Of a stretch of 64,000 nt of DNA, positions 18,942 through 31,238 are shown one piece after another. Location of the stretch: assembly GCF_020906515.1 (NCBI RefSeq), contig NC_085849.1:372001-436000 (forward strand), given 5' to 3'. Position 1 is the stretch's first letter, and each line of letters begins with the position of its first letter. Source of the DNA: Vanrija pseudolonga (lineage: Eukaryota > Basidiomycota > Tremellomycetes > Trichosporonales > Trichosporonaceae). The notes below the pieces were generated by a model. The model saw only the letters and a program-made list of their open reading frames with translations. It was not told where the DNA came from and searched no databases. Made by a program: the position numbers and the translations under genes.

Positions 18942-19861
18942 CTAAGTGGGGCGCGCGGCCCCCTGTGTGCCCTCGGCCGCCGGCGCCTCCTCCACCGGCT
19001 CCCTCCATCGCCTGTTGTTCCTCTTGACATAGTCGTCCCAAACCTTGACGCGCCCGTCGTTCTTGGCCGCAGGTTTTGGCGGGCCAAAGCGGTCAAACGG
19101 GAAGAGGATGCTCGTGACGCGCGCCTGAATCAGGCCGATAGCGACCGGGCCGTAGGTGTTCGAGTCGACCGACTCGCCGGCATTATCGCCTTCGACCCAC
19201 ACGTGCCCGGGGGGGATTCTGTACGGCGAGAGGTCGGGCAGGGGGTCGTTCGTCCGCCTCATCCGCGTCTTTGGGTCGCGCGGCGTGACCTGGCGCTCGT
19301 CAGCGGTGCGGCAACACACAAGGCCCACAATATCCCCCTCGAGCGCGACGATGCGCTTCGTCGTGAGGTTTTCCGCCTCGCGCGGCGACCTGGTGTGTGA
19401 GGATGCAGACCCACAGTCGAACCTACCACAGCGTCACGACGTCGCCGCGCTGCAGGGCCCACCGGCCCCAGCTCCAGCTCCACCGGTCGAGGAGCACAAC
19501 GTCGTCCCAGCCCGTCTGGTCATGGTCCTCGTTGAACGTGGGCTTTAGTGTCAGCGTCGTCGCCACGGCTCACACTCACGAGCATGCTACGCCCCGTGAT
19601 TCTTGAGACAGAGTATACATGGCGCCCCACGAACATGCCCACAGGGATCCACGCGAGCACGCCGCTGACGAACTGCACCGTCGGGTCGTTGAGAAAGCTG
19701 CTCGTTGCGCGTCCCGCTGCCGACGCGCGCCAGAAGGAGGAGGCCGACCGCCGCATGAAGGGCGCGTGCTGCTCGCGCGACGAGGAGGTGGTCCACTGCG
19801 TCCGCTTTGTGCGCCACGCGTTGCGTACTTGGGCAAAGGGGGGGAATCGAGACTGCGACAT
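18942..19861 (-). CDS. IMP2: Mitochondrial inner membrane protease subunit 2 (S26 signal peptidase family)
   Basis: Exons 19861-19579ff, 19542-19427 and 19389-18942, with introns of about 37 nt. A basic N-terminus of about 70 residues precedes a membrane segment (FVSGVLAWIPVGMFVGRHVY). The catalytic Ser lies in GRSML|PTFNED, split by intron 1. The general-base Lys lies in TTKRIVALEGD, just after intron 2. GDVVTLWSP and GHVWVEGDNAGESVDSNTYG are the other S26 boxes. Family members cleave presequence remnants from proteins delivered to the intermembrane space, such as cytochrome c1. The GHVWVEGDN box and the longer tail favour Imp2 over Imp1. The C-terminal 40 residues are basic and Ala/Pro-rich. 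Confidence 0.87.
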
Positions 19862-20228
19862 GGCGGCGGCGCGCTGAGCGGGGGCCGGCTGAGGCGTCCT
19901 CGGGCGGGTGTGCGTGCGTACGTGCAGACAATGTTCTGTGCACGCACACTTGCTTGCTGCTGCTCTACTACTCGTCGTCGTCGCGATGCAAGTGACGGTC
20001 GATGTCGTTGCTGGTGCGTTCAGTGTCGTTGCTGATGCTGCCTACTTGATCGGAATGGCCGCAAGTTGGACCCAAAAGTCGCAACGAGTTGCCCTCCGGC
20101 CCGACACTCACCCGACACCACCACTTCACTCTCTCCTCTTGTCTCCACCCCATCAACATCATCGACACTTTGACAACAACCCTCTCTCATTCCATCAAGC
20201 CCCATCACGCACAAAGCGCTGGTCAGGC
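19862..20228. other. Divergent promoter region IMP2 / peroxin
   Basis: About 370 nt. Pyrimidine-rich towards the plus-strand gene. No gene supported. Confidence 0.5.
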
Positions 20229-22023
20229 ATGGACGCCTCAGTCCCGCCATACATACCTGTGCCCTCGGCAGCCGTGCTCATCGGCGTGCCGGCTGACCTC
20301 CCCACCGCCGCCGAAGGGGCGACGTCGTCATCGTCGCCGAACACACTCGCCGCCGCCGCCGGCGCTGCAGGCGGCAGCGGCACAGCAGCGGCATCACGCA
20401 CTCGCGCACCGGCGTTCCCACCCGCCGTAGCGGCTGCCAACGCAGCCAGCGCATCCGCCGCAAGCCGCAAGTTTACCGTGCCCGGCGCCGCGGCGCTCTC
20501 GTCAAACGTCTCGGACATGGTCCTGAGCTCGCTCTTGCCGCCCAACCTGCCCCGCCTCGCGCAGACCCACCACGCACCCGGACGCGCGCGCGACCTCACG
20601 TCCCAGAAGGAGGGGCTCGGCCTCAATGTCATGAGCAACAACTTTCGCCGCTTCCTGACAAAGGTGAGTGGCGGGCGAGCAGGCCAGCAGGCAACATGCC
20701 CGGCTAAAGCCACGTACCCGGCGACACGACGCTAACGTGGTGCGACAACACCTCAGGTCGGCCCCATCGTCTGGCTGCAAGACCGCGTCGAGGAGGTGCT
20801 GTTCTGGCAGAAGCCGCTGTGGACGTGGGCGTGGATGGCCCTATGGGCATTCATCTGCTTCTTCCCCCGCATCCTGCTGCTCCTCCCCAGCGCCATCCTG
20901 CTCGTCACCTACCTGACCTTTCAAGAGCAAAAGGAGCCGCTGCCGTCGCTGTTCGGCGTGCTGATTCCGTCTGCGCCGGACGCGGGGACGCAGCGTGTCG
21001 GCGACGACCCCAGCACGTCGTACTCGGCCTCGACGGTCGAAGGCAAGGAGGGCGTACCCCAGGCGCCGCCCGGCGACGCGACCAGCACAACCGACATCCT
21101 CATGAACATGCAGGCGATCCAGAACCTCATGGGCGTTATTGCCGACGTGTTTGAGGCGGCGACACCGTGGCTCAACTACATCGCGGGCAAGGACACGTCG
21201 CCGACGTCGTTCCCGCTCACGCCGACGGTCATCGTGCTGCTCCTGCTACCCCCGACACTGCTGCTACCCCTCACGCCAGGTTGGGCGATCCCGTACCTTC
21301 TCCTCCCTGCCGGCTGGGCGGGCCCGCTACTCTTCCACCCCAACCTCACCCACCTGCTAGAGCACCTGCCCCGCTCGCGCGCGGCGCTGCAGAGGCGCGC
21401 GGAGCTCGAAGACGCAGCCCTCACCGACGCCCTGCCCGACGACCTTGGTCGTCGCCCGATTGCCCGCGTCGAGGTGTGGGAGAACGAGCGCCTCGACCCC
21501 ATCGTGTCCGCCAAGCCGACGGCCGCGGCCCAGCTCCCCGCCGGCGCGTACTCGAGCCGTTTCCTCCGCCCCGGCGAGCGAGGCGGCTGGGTCAAGGTCC
21601 GTACCGCCTCCGGCACGTACTCGCACGACGCGATCTGGGAGGACGAGGAGGACCGGCCCGAGAGCGGCGACCGCATGGCGCTGGCCCTCAAGGACAAGTG
21701 GTCGTTCGTGCCCGGCGAGGACTGGCGCGTGGACGTGTGCGGCCTGTGGAGTGAGGTTGGGACTGATCCGGGTGAGTAGGACCGTTGGGAGGGAAGGCTG
21801 CAGCTGCCGTTCCGTTGCTGGGCCGGGTTTGATCACTGCTAACTCTCCAGATGGCTGGGTATACACCGACGACACTTGGACCAATACTGCGCCAGTGGGC
21901 AAGGTGGACACGCCGGTGACTACGCCTGGTGCGACGACTGCGCCAGCGGCGACTGCAGCTCCGCGCCGTCCGACTAGGCGACGAAGGTGGTGGCGCCGCG
22001 TCTACTTTGACGACGGAACGTAG
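20229..22023 (+). CDS. Peroxisomal membrane peroxin with Pex24 / dysferlin-like domain (Pex23/Pex30 family)
   Basis: Exons 20229-20663, 20757-21771 and 21851-22023, 540 residues. The N-terminus is Ala/Ser/Pro-rich and disordered. From about 145 the Pex24-type region has paired hydrophobic spans (LWTWAWMALWAFICFFPRIL and PTVIVLLLLPPTLLLPLTPG), resembling the reticulon-like membrane part. The C-terminal half carries dysferlin-domain features: ARVEVWENERLDP, GWVKVRTASG, and DKWSFVPGEDWRVDVCG followed by GWVYTDDTW, with regularly spaced Trp. Members sit in the ER or peroxisome membrane and control peroxisome number and biogenesis. The basic C-terminus (RRPTRRRRWWRRVYFDDGT) is unusual. Which of Pex23/28/29/30/31/32 it equals cannot be told from the sequence. 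Confidence 0.83.
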
Positions 22024-22211
22024 GTAGACGGCGCGCAAATGTATTCTGTATCAGACGGCGGCGAGGGTTGGTTGCACAAAGGTCGAGAAGGGCGCAGAGA
22101 CACTCGACTTGCTTCGAGGCAATCACCCATCACTCATTTTACACAACACTCACACCCAAACACTCACAACACCCACACAACACTTACACCACCCCGAACA
22201 CGCACAACACA

Positions 22212-22897
22212 ATGTCCAAGAGCCTTCAGCAGCACTTCATTGAGTAAGTAGGCCCCGAGGCCACATCTCACCCGCAGAATCGGCACCGCCGTGGCCGAGC
22301 TCGGCGCCAAGGTGACCGCGTTCAGCAAGCACCCGACCCTCAAGCCCGCGCTCGACATTATCACCGGCGGGCCCGTCCACATGCCGGCCGACGCGCCTGA
22401 GTGGGCCCAGCAGGCGGGCATGGGCGTCAACCACCTTCTCCGCGAGGTGGCCGAGCTCCGCGCCGAACTCCGCGCCGCGCAGCTCCAGAACGAGTACATG
22501 TGAGTCTTCCTTCCTTCATCGACCGTCTTCCTTCCCTTCCCTCCCCCTCCTTGGGGTACTGACACCCCAGCAACGCGTGCTGCATCGCCCGCGCCCTCAA
22601 CTCGCGCTCTCGCGGCGCCATGGAGGACGAGCTCGAGCCCCTCCCCACCCTTCCCGTCATGACTGCCGCGCCCGCGCCCCTCCCCGCCCTCGGCGACGCG
22701 CCGGCGTCCTTCCCCGCCACCGTGGGCGCGCTGCGCGACCTCGAGGGTGAGTTGCCACTGGGCGCAGCGCTGATGCTGATCTGATCCCAGGCTCGGCCGA
22801 GCTCGACGCCCTCCTCGTGGCGTACGGCCTCGAGGCCGGCGGTACCGCCAAGGAGCGCCGCGACCGCTTTGCGAAGCACATTGGCTGTGTTCTCTGA
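22212..22897 (+). CDS. Mug135-like family small protein, tandem copy 1
   Basis: Four exons: 22212-22243, 22278-22499, 22571-22746 and 22791-22897, 178 residues, with introns of 34, 71 and 44 nt. The central part has a short coiled coil (LLREVAELRAELRAAQLQNE). The C-terminal block is FPATVGALRDLE then ELDALLVAYGLEAGGTAKER and ends KHIGCVL. I recall this C-terminal pattern (FP..LGALR.L...ELD.LL.AYGL...G...R..RF..HIG) as the Mug135-like C-terminal family found in expanded sets in Trichosporonales. That identification is from memory and should be searched. The Leu/Gly spacing also resembles a SAP-type helix pair. It is followed 231 bp later by a shorter paralogue. Function unknown. Confidence 0.72.
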
Positions 22898-23128
22898 GTC
22901 GCGATGAGAGGGACTGCGTCAGATGGGATGAGACATAGGTAGCATGTGATAAAAGCTGTAGTCTGTCCAGTGGCCTCGTCCAGCCCACTCATTCATGTCT
23001 CACTTGTCACTGCTGCCAGCAATCGCAAGTGGTAATACAAGTTACCGCCAGAACATGCCATTGCGAGTCTCGCTTCACACTTCGAACAGGAAACAACAGC
23101 ATCAGCTACGCTACGTCCTCGGACCATC

Positions 23129-23740
23129 ATGGTGACCCTCGAGAGCAAGCCCAACCTCGAGAACAAGTCCAACCTCGAGAGCGAGCCCGACCTTGAGAAC
23201 AAGCCCGACCCAGCGGCTCAGGCCGCGCTCGACCTGGCTACGACGGGACGACGACTGACCGTCAACCCCGCCGACCCGCTCTACGCGCAAGAGCTGATCA
23301 AGGGCATGAACTTGATCCTCGAGAAGTTAGATCAAATGTGCGTCCGCATGCTTCTCATGTAAGCTCAGTGGCGGGTTAGCACTGACGCCAACACAACCAA
23401 CAGGAGCGCGTACGACGCGCCGCGTCGCGCCAATGGCCGTGCCGTGCACGACGACGACAAGCTCGTCAGCCTGCCGACCATGCCAGGCGTCATTGACCCC
23501 GCGGCCGCTGCCCTCCCAGCGCTCGGAGGGCCGCCGGAGATGTTTCCTGGCACTCTCGGCGCCCTGCGTCAGCTTAGCAGTGAGTCTCGCAGCGGCGCCG
23601 TTTGTCTAGTCGTCGTCGTCCTGACGCCATTACTAGGTGACGAGCTCGACGTCCTCCTGGCGGCGTACGCGCTCCCTCTTGATGGTGATACCGTCGCCAA
23701 GCGCGCCCGCTTTGCGACGTACATTGGCTACTTCATGTAG
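23129..23740 (+). CDS. Mug135-like family small protein, tandem copy 2
   Basis: Exons 23129-23358, 23404-23579 and 23637-23740, 169 residues. The second exon is 176 nt, exactly the length of exon 3 of the neighbour. The C-terminal exons align: FPGTLGALRQLS then ELDVLLAAYALPLDGDTVAK and YIGYFM. The N-terminus differs and holds an imperfect SKPNLEN/KSNLESEPDLENKPD repeat of short LEN/LES units. Conserved intron position and phase show tandem duplication from a common ancestor with a replaced 5' exon. No signal peptide or membrane span. Function unknown. Confidence 0.72.
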
Positions 23741-23921
23741 TGCCGGGGAATGACAGATATGGCAATGTTGTAACATATGCAAATTGGTGGGCGTCGTTGG
23801 TGCCGCCAATACTTGAGTCCTGTCGCGTCCAGCCAGCGGCGAATGATGACGCGTGCTCAAAATAAGTCGATCTCACGATCCCATCGACGTGTTGCCTTTG
23901 CCCAACCCACCTCCCACTCCC

Positions 23922-25264
23922 ATGTCTCACACCACAACGGCCTACATCGTAGCCGCCGTGGCCGTCCTCCTAACGCTGACAATGGCATTCGGCAGAAAGA
24001 ACAAGTTTGACGTGGCTGGGAAGGTACGTCCTGCTCCCCCTGCTCCCCCACCCAGTTCCCTCCGACGCGAGCTCACGCCCCCACCAGTTCGTGTACATCC
24101 CCGGCGGCTCCGCAGGCCTCGGCGCGTCCCTCGCCGAGGCGCTCCTCAAGCGCGGCGCGCACGTCGCCATCGTCGCGCGCGACGCCAAGCGCGCCGAAGC
24201 GACCGTGTCGCACCTCAAGACGTTCGCGTCCGACTCGCAAAAGGTGTTCTACGTCCAGGCGGACCTCACCTCGCGTACGGAATCCGACGCGGCCCTCGAA
24301 GCCGCGAGCAAGACGTTCGGCGCGAGCCCCGACTACGTCTTCCTCTGCGCGGGCTTCTCCAAGCCGCAGTACTTTGTCGAGGCGAGCCCCGAGGACCTGC
24401 AGAGCGGACTGGACGGCGTGTACTGGGTGTCGGCTTGGACCGCGCATGTGAGTGGATGGCGTGACGAGCGGCGCGGCGACCGTTCCGGTCTCTGTGACAC
24501 CTAATGGTTGGGAGATGGGGGATACTCCGCGATCGCAAGCATCAATCGCCGAGTCTGCAGACGGCTGCCAGAGGCCGGTCGCGTCGCTCGCTCCCCCACC
24601 CCACCCCACCCTTTCACTAACACCCACCCCAGGCCGTCGTCAAGCGCTGGGTCAAGGAGGGCAAGAAGGGCACGCTCACCTTTGTGTCCTCGTTCCTCGG
24701 GTACACCTCGTTTGCGGGCTACTCGCCGTACTCACCGGGCAAGTACGCTCTGCGTGGTGAGTCGTTGCGGACGCCCCTTTCCGTGCTCCTCCTAACTTGC
24801 CCTCCTCGCAGGCCTTGCCGACTCGCTGCGCTCCGAGCTCCAGCTGCACGACATCACCGTGCACCTGTACATGCCTGCGGGCATCCTGTCGCCAGGTTAC
24901 GAGAACGAGCAGAAGACCAAGCCGGGGATCACGAAGCAGATCGAGGAGGGCGACACGCCCATCGCGCCCGAGGCTGCTGCTGCGCTGTTGATCAAGGGGC
25001 TCGAGCGGGGAAACTACCAGATCACAAACGACCTGGTCACGGACCTCGTGCGCGTCGCTAGCAAGGGGCCTGTGCCGGGTAATGGGCTGTTGGACCTCGT
25101 GTACGGGTTCATTGGATTTGTGCGTGTGGAGGAAGGGGGGAAGGGAATCAGAAGTACTGACGCTGCAGATCGGCCTGCCCATCTGGCGCGCCGACGTCGA
25201 CTCCAAGATCCGCAAGGCCGCCCCGGCCGTCACGGCAGAGCTCAAGGCCAAGGGCGTGTTGTAG
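23922..25264 (+). CDS. TSC10: 3-ketodihydrosphingosine reductase (short-chain dehydrogenase)
   Basis: Exons 23922-24023, 24088-24447, 24633-24756, 24812-25119 and 25169-25264. Introns are 64, 185, 55 and 49 nt, the second long for this window. An N-terminal membrane anchor (AYIVAAVAVLLTLTMAFGRK) precedes the Rossmann core: IPGGSAGLGASLAEALLKRG (NADPH-binding GGSxGLG), IVARDAKRAE, then the catalytic Ser in TFVSSFLGYTSFAG and YSPGKYALRG containing the YxxxK pair. KDSR/Tsc10 reduces 3-ketodihydrosphingosine to dihydrosphingosine at the ER in sphingolipid synthesis. YSPYSPGKYALRG with LADSLRSEL is typical of this subfamily rather than general SDRs. Length (329 residues) is normal. Confidence 0.9.
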
Positions 25265-25709
25265 AGCGCATGACATTGGTACCATTGCGCCGCTGCGGAA
25301 TGCGGCTGGGCTTAGCTTGGCCAAGCAAGCATGCGCAAGCACTGATGACTCCGCACGGTGGCCATGGCCAAGACTTTGTGGCGTGCTCGCGATAGGAGAC
25401 CGGCACGCTGACCATTCACCGCGCTGTCAGCTATCACTGGTATCATTGGAAATGGCGATAACTAAGCGGTGCTTGTCTCCCGGCTTCGTTGCGAGCAATG
25501 TCTTGGACACCGAGGGGGCCGTTGGAAATCGCATGGACACCGACCATTGTCAGCGTGATACCCAACGCTCGGCTCGCCCGTGTCCTCCTTGTCCTCACTA
25601 CTCCCTCGCCTCGCTTCGCTCGCGCGTCTCTGGCACACACGTTGACATGCAACTGATGCTACAATAACTCGTACTACTACTATAAGGAATGTGCTCTTCC
25701 CATCCACCA
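25265..25709. other. Convergent spacer, TSC10 / amino-acid permease
   Basis: No gene supported. Confidence 0.5.
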
Positions 25710-28394
25710 CTACCAGTTCTTGAGGCTGTACGAAATCTTCTGGCCAAACGACAGCTGCTTGTAGCGCTGGTCCTCCTCGTCGTCGTCCTCGACGTCGTGG
25801 AACTCGCGGGCACCCGAGTTGAGGTCCATCTCGTGGAGACGAACGTAGCTCGTTTTGCGGATGAGCTTGAAGCCAACGTAGCCAATGACGTAGACGGGGA
25901 TGCCGATGTAGTGGGTAATGAACGTCTTGTAGCCAGTCGTGCCGAACGCCGACATGGGCATGAACGAGTCAAAGCCCTTGAAGAAGATGATGATGCAGAC
26001 GAGGGGGAGGGCGATGTACGAGAGGTAGGGCTCGAGGCTCGAGGTGTAAGGGAGCGACGAGCGGGGGATGCCCTGGGCCTTCATGCCGCGGGTGAAGCCA
26101 ATGTGCGAGGCGAGGATGGAGATCCATGCAAGACCACCAAAGACGGACACCGAGTTGACAAAGTAGTTGAACACGGTAAGAGCCGACTCGGCAGCGACAA
26201 GGTAGGCGAGGCCCATGAAGCATCCAGTGAAGGCAAAGGCGGCGAGGGGGACACCGCGCTTGGTGCAGTAGCGGAAGATGCGGGGGGCGTTGCCGTCCAT
26301 GGCCATGCCGTAGAGGGTACGCGAGGCAATGTACTGGTCCGAGTTGGCAGCCGAGATGGTGAACATGAGGATACAGGCGTTGATGATGTGGGGGAGGACC
26401 TTGATGTGGGCGGCCTGGATGGCGACGACGTAAGGCGACGCGGCGGCACCACCACCGGTACCCTTCTTGGCGGCGGCGGCAAGGAGCGGGTCGTTGGAGT
26501 CGACAATCATACCGATAATGAGTGTGCCGAGGATGTAGAAGAAGAGGATACGGTAGAAGGTCTTGCGGATAGCCGAGGGGACCGTCTTGCGGGGGTTCTT
26601 GGCCTCACCGACGGTGACACCGACGAGCTCGGTACCCATGTAGGCGAAGAGGGCGAGGATGAGGGCGTTGACAAAGCCGAGGAACTTGCCGAGGCTGCCG
26701 GGCTGCTTGTAGGCCTTGAAGGCCTTGCCGTTCTTCCAGTAGCGGAATCCGAGGCGCTCCTGGCCGGGGACACCTCCGAGGTCGATGATGAGACCGAGGA
26801 GGATCAGACCGGTGAGGGTGACGACCTTGAGGAGGGAGAGCCAGAACTCGACCTCGCCGAACCACTTGATACCGAGCAAGTTGAGCGCAAAGACGAGCGC
26901 GACAAGGATCGTGACCCATGCGGCACCGTTGATCTTGGCGTTCCAGAAACGAATGACGAGCGCACCAGCGACAATCTGGTTGGGCGAGATGATGAGGTAC
27001 TTGCAGAGGTAGACGAGGGCGGTAGCGAAGCCGAACGCGGGGTCGACGCAGCGGGTGGCGTGGCCGGCGAAACCCTTCTTGGAGGGGAACTTGGTCGACA
27101 TCTCACCGAGGGCAATCATGACCGAGAAACAGCTGTGCGGTGTGTGAGCGGGGTTGCCCGGTGTTCGGTGCAATCGGTGCATTCTGCCACTTTGCCACTG
27201 GGCTGTGTGTGCTGTGCGGGGCTGCGAGCATGTTTCCGTGGGCTCCACGGGCTCCTCCGCACACGGCGGATGTACGGATGCCCGCGATCCCGCCGAGGTA
27301 CATGCACACACGCATATGCACACGCGCTCCTGCCTGCCACCACGCGTCCACCAGTGTCCATGCGCTGTGCCATGTGCCAAGCGCTTGGAAACAGATACGC
27401 GAGGGCCGGGGCGCTGGCTGGCACGCGCGTCGTGGTCGCGTGCGCACGCACTCCCCCTGCGAAGCGAACGAAAACGAAAAGTCTGCCGCCTGCCACTCAC
27501 CAGAAACCCATGATAACGTAGGACAGGAAGAGGGACGCGGGGCCGGAGCGGATGAGCGACGTGCCCGAGCCAATGACGAGACCGGTACCTGCGGCGGCGT
27601 GAGCGATGGGCTTGGGGTCATTGGACGCGGCGTGGGGACGAGCGGTAACCTTGCCGCTCGTCGCGAGCGAGCGAGCGAGCAAGCCAGCGAGGCAAGACAA
27701 GCGAGGTGATGACGAGGTGTGCCAAGTCGTGCATGCTCCGCCGGATGTACCGGCCTGGATGACGGCGGAGGCGGCGGCGGCGGCGGGGAAAAGCCACAAC
27801 CGGACCCGCTCCGAGGGTAGGGGTATAGCCTCTTGGCGCTTTCAAACCCGCAGCCAGCCAGGCACAAATGCACCACCACAACCACCACTGGCGTCACGGG
27901 TACGTTGCTGGCTGGAGCACCGCCGACGAGCCCGGTGTGCACGGGGACAACCCACACTGTGGAGAGTGGGGTGGGTGAGGGCTGGTGGGTGGGTGGTGGG
28001 CCATGGTGGAGCCAGCTCGAGGTCACCAACAGCATGCTCATCGCTGCCGCCGATACCAACACCGACGCCCATCCTTTGACGCGCCGTGCCCCCGTCCCGC
28101 GGTCACGCAGTGTTTGCCTCGCCTGCCGCTCCCCGCTCCTCGCGACGCGTCCTACTGCCTGACACAACACTACTACTCACCGATAGCACCACCGATGGCG
28201 ATCATACTAATCTGCCTAGGCTTGAGCGAACGGTGCGTCTCCTCCTGCTGGGGCTCTCCAGCGTCGACATGGTAGTCGTCCTGGGCGGCATAGACGTGGT
28301 CGGTAGCGAGGGCCTTCTCATTGTTGCCCTCGTACGGCCCCATCTCGTTCTTGTACTCGTTGGTACCGTTGTTGTAGTTGTTGTAGCCCGACAT
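25710..28394 (-). CDS. Amino-acid permease (YAT-type APC transporter)
   Basis: Three exons: 28394-28181, 27588-27501 and 27132-25710, 574 residues. Introns of 592 and 368 nt are by far longer than elsewhere. The cytosolic N-terminus is Asn/Tyr-rich (MSGYNNYNNGTNEYKNEMGP), followed by LKPRQISMIAIGGAIG|TGLVIGSGTSL, the first APC helix with the substrate-binding glycine run. Exon 3 has MSTKFPSKKGFAGHATRCVD PAFGFATAL (fungal permeases usually have FP...GFSTYATRFVDPALGFA), then about ten more helices and YGMAMDGNAPRIF. It imports amino acids at the plasma membrane, specificity unknown. The long antisense open frame over exon 3 is a shadow. A TTTAAAA lies about 100 nt upstream, and a 2.8 kb gene-free region follows. 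Confidence 0.88.
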
Positions 28395-31238
28395 GGTGGG
28401 CGCGCTGCTTGCTGTGGTGGTGGCGAGCGGCGAGCGAGCAACTAGCGGGGAGTGGACGGGGGGCAGAGGGCTGGTGGTGCCCAAGCTGTCCTTTTAAAGC
28501 AGTGGCGCGGGACCTGGCCTGGCACCGCTGTGTGCAGTCACACCCCAAACATCCACCCACCCACACCACACACTGCCGCGGCACATTCGATATCCTCGTG
28601 CCACCAGTGTTGCCTCTCTGCCTCCCCGCCCCTGATCGACGAGACTGACACACTACAAGCGGGCCGACACGGATAAGTGCTGTAACCCCTGACGAGTGAA
28701 CTGTCCAATCTCGACCGAGAACCCCGAGGGAGCGCGCGGCCCCACATGACCAGACCCACCATCCAGCATCCCATGCGTATCTTGGCATTTCTGCTATTGG
28801 CATTGGGCAGCAAAGCTGGGGCCGAAAGGACAGCAACGATGGGAAATGGAAGGCTGGGGGGCGGCCCCAAGGGCCTGACGACAGAATGACACCGTATCAA
28901 ACCTACCGACCCGGCTGCTGCAACCTCTGCGTTCGGTATTTGCCCTGCTGCCCTTTCGATTCTCCTCCCCCTGAGGAGTACTCGTAATTTGATGACGGTG
29001 CGCGTACTCTCGCTTGGTTGGTTGGGTCGTGGAGCTGCAGCGCAGCTGGGTACTGCCAAGTCCACTAGTGTGGATTGGCTCGTCGCAAAGGCAGAAGACC
29101 ACAGGCGGGCAGGCGGCAAGGCGGCATGCATGCCACTTGCAGTCCACACCCACCCCACACGCGCCTCTCGTCTGTTACCCGCCTCGCCTGCCAAACTCTA
29201 ACGAGGCACTGCTTGCCTGCCTGCCTGTCTGTCCGGCCCCAGTGCCGCCTGGCGTTCTGGCGCCGCATTACTTCCGGGATATGGATGACTGTGGCCCCTC
29301 GTCCTCTGCTCTGATGCCTTGCTGGCCACACTGACACAAATGTCATCCGGTTCTACCGGCGGGGTGCAAGGTTTCAAAAGTGACCCGTCCACTGCCTTGG
29401 CACTGTGCACGGGGGTCGCCCGTGTAGGTGGCGCCCATGCCGCCGCGAGGTGCTAGGGCCCAGTTAACCGACCTTATCTCACCCGTCGCGGCCACCCTGC
29501 CTTCACGTGATGGGCCGCGGCGTTCGCGCTCGCCCACTCACTCCTCACTCAATGCAACCACCCAGCCAACGACGAACGCCGCACGTCCCGCCCGCTCCAC
29601 CGTCGTCACTGCCACACCGCACCGCGCGACTCCACACTCGTCTGCGAATAGCACAGGCTCCGCCGGCGGCGGAGGCGACGGTCTAGAACAATACGAACGC
29701 GGGATGCATCATGGCGAGGCCTTGCTCTTCCTCGTTCCCCCTCCGACGGCACAGCAGCAACGCTCAAACGAGCAGGCGCAGGTAGGCCATGCCCAAAGGC
29801 CAAGCCACACGCCTCGGTTGTAGCTTGCCAGCGCCGCTTCTACCTTTTCGAATTCGAGTTCGAATTTCGCCCCAACCCTCCCTGTGTCGCTTTTTCTTTG
29901 CCTTGCCTCTGACAACGTCGCCGCGAGCTTGGACCCACTCTTCGGCCCCGTTGTCGTCGACTGCGGGGTACATTGGGGCCAGCGGAGGGCCGCATGTGTG
30001 ATCGTCGAGCACGTCGTCGTGGAGTGACAACCTCGCTCGCACCAGCCAGCAAACCGTCCGTTCCGTCTCAATAATGCCCACTTATCGTGCCCGTGACCTC
30101 GTCCACCAAGCCGCACGATCCCGAAACATGCCGAGTGTGGCCATCGCCGCCGGTGCTATGTTTTCCCATCTCGCAGTGGGCAGTGCTGCACCGTGTCGTC
30201 GGCGTCGGACTCGGAGCACCGCCAACAATCCACATACATGCATGCGGGCAAGTCCGAGACGCTCCGTCGCCGCCTCCACGTCTCCACCACCACCCACATT
30301 CCCCACCCCCACTTCGCGTAGCCCCGTGAGCCGAGGCACCTCGCCGCCCCTGGTCTTACCTTGTCTAAGCGAACGGTGGTTCTTGGCATCGCCGCAGCAA
30401 CAGTGTAAACGAGTGAGTGCGAGCACCGAGCAGCTTGTTGCGTGCTGTGGCTGCTGCGTGGCGCCCAACTAGCACTTCCCAGTCCTGACTTGAGGTCTTG
30501 CACAGACCCCGGTGTCTTACGGGATGTCCGGAGGGCGAAAAGACCGAGGTTGGCCTGCGGGGCGTGTACTTCCGCTGCCAAGGGAGCCGCGGCTTGGCGG
30601 CCGCTAGCCGCCTACAGCCTTCCCTGTGGGTGTGGCAGTCGTACCGCCGGCCTCCCCCACGTCCTCGTTGCGTATTCGCCAACGGTGCATCTTCGGCTTC
30701 CCCGAGAAAAGGTGCGGACGAGTGGGGAGAGTGTTCGAAATACCTGCTTTGAAAGCGGCGATAGTGGACAGGGATCGGGCAGTTGTGGGAACGACTGCTA
30801 GGGAATCGGCGACACTCGCCGGCGGCAGCGGCGAACGTCGTGCGATGTTGCCAACGCAACAGCCAACTTGACTTTGTCACTCACCTTCTCAACAGAATCG
30901 ATGCTGTCGGCCCATGCCGCAACTCAACTGAAGAAACTGACCGAGAGGGGAGCTTCTCAGTGACAGCCCGACGCGGCGGCGCCCCGCGAGCCGCTGGACG
31001 ATTTGTAACGCCGCTGCGGGGCTTGGCCGCCGGAGTTGTGGGTTGGAGTGGAGGGCCGGAGTTGTGCGTTGAAGTGGAGGTGGTGAGTGGAGGACAACCT
31101 GCGGGCCGAGGCTCGACACAGCTGCTGGATAAGTACGAGCGAATGTCTATTCATTTCTACTCATCGATTCTAATACTATATGTTCTTTGAAATGTCCACA
31201 ACTTTCAGACGAAGAAGAAGACGGCTCGCTGGAACCAC
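28395..31238. other. 2.8 kb gene-poor region upstream of the permease
   Basis: I find no gene with consistent codon bias, splice sites or recognisable motif on either strand. Features seen: a TTTAAAA at 28492-28498 (minus), TGCC tetranucleotide repeats near 29213-29232, one AGATAA (minus, near 29474) that fits a GATA-factor site, and a palindromic TTCGAATTCGAGTTCGAA near 29847. It is probably the extended promoter of the permease plus the 3' region of the next gene. An unrecognised lncRNA cannot be excluded. Confidence 0.5.

Noticed and set aside
25689-27521. 610-codon open frame on the plus strand opposite the permease
   Set aside because: Exact antisense of exon 3 of the permease, rich in Glu/Asp/Gly/Val as expected for the complement of GC-rich membrane-protein codons; no domain.
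29847-29864. TTCGAATTCGAGTTCGAA as a tRNA B-box or TTC-type site
   Set aside because: No matching A-box or cloverleaf around it; a palindromic repeat only.
28989-30880. Several 70-140-codon open frames in the permease upstream region
   Set aside because: No splice-site pattern, no codon bias, overlapping on both strands; consistent with chance in GC-rich DNA.
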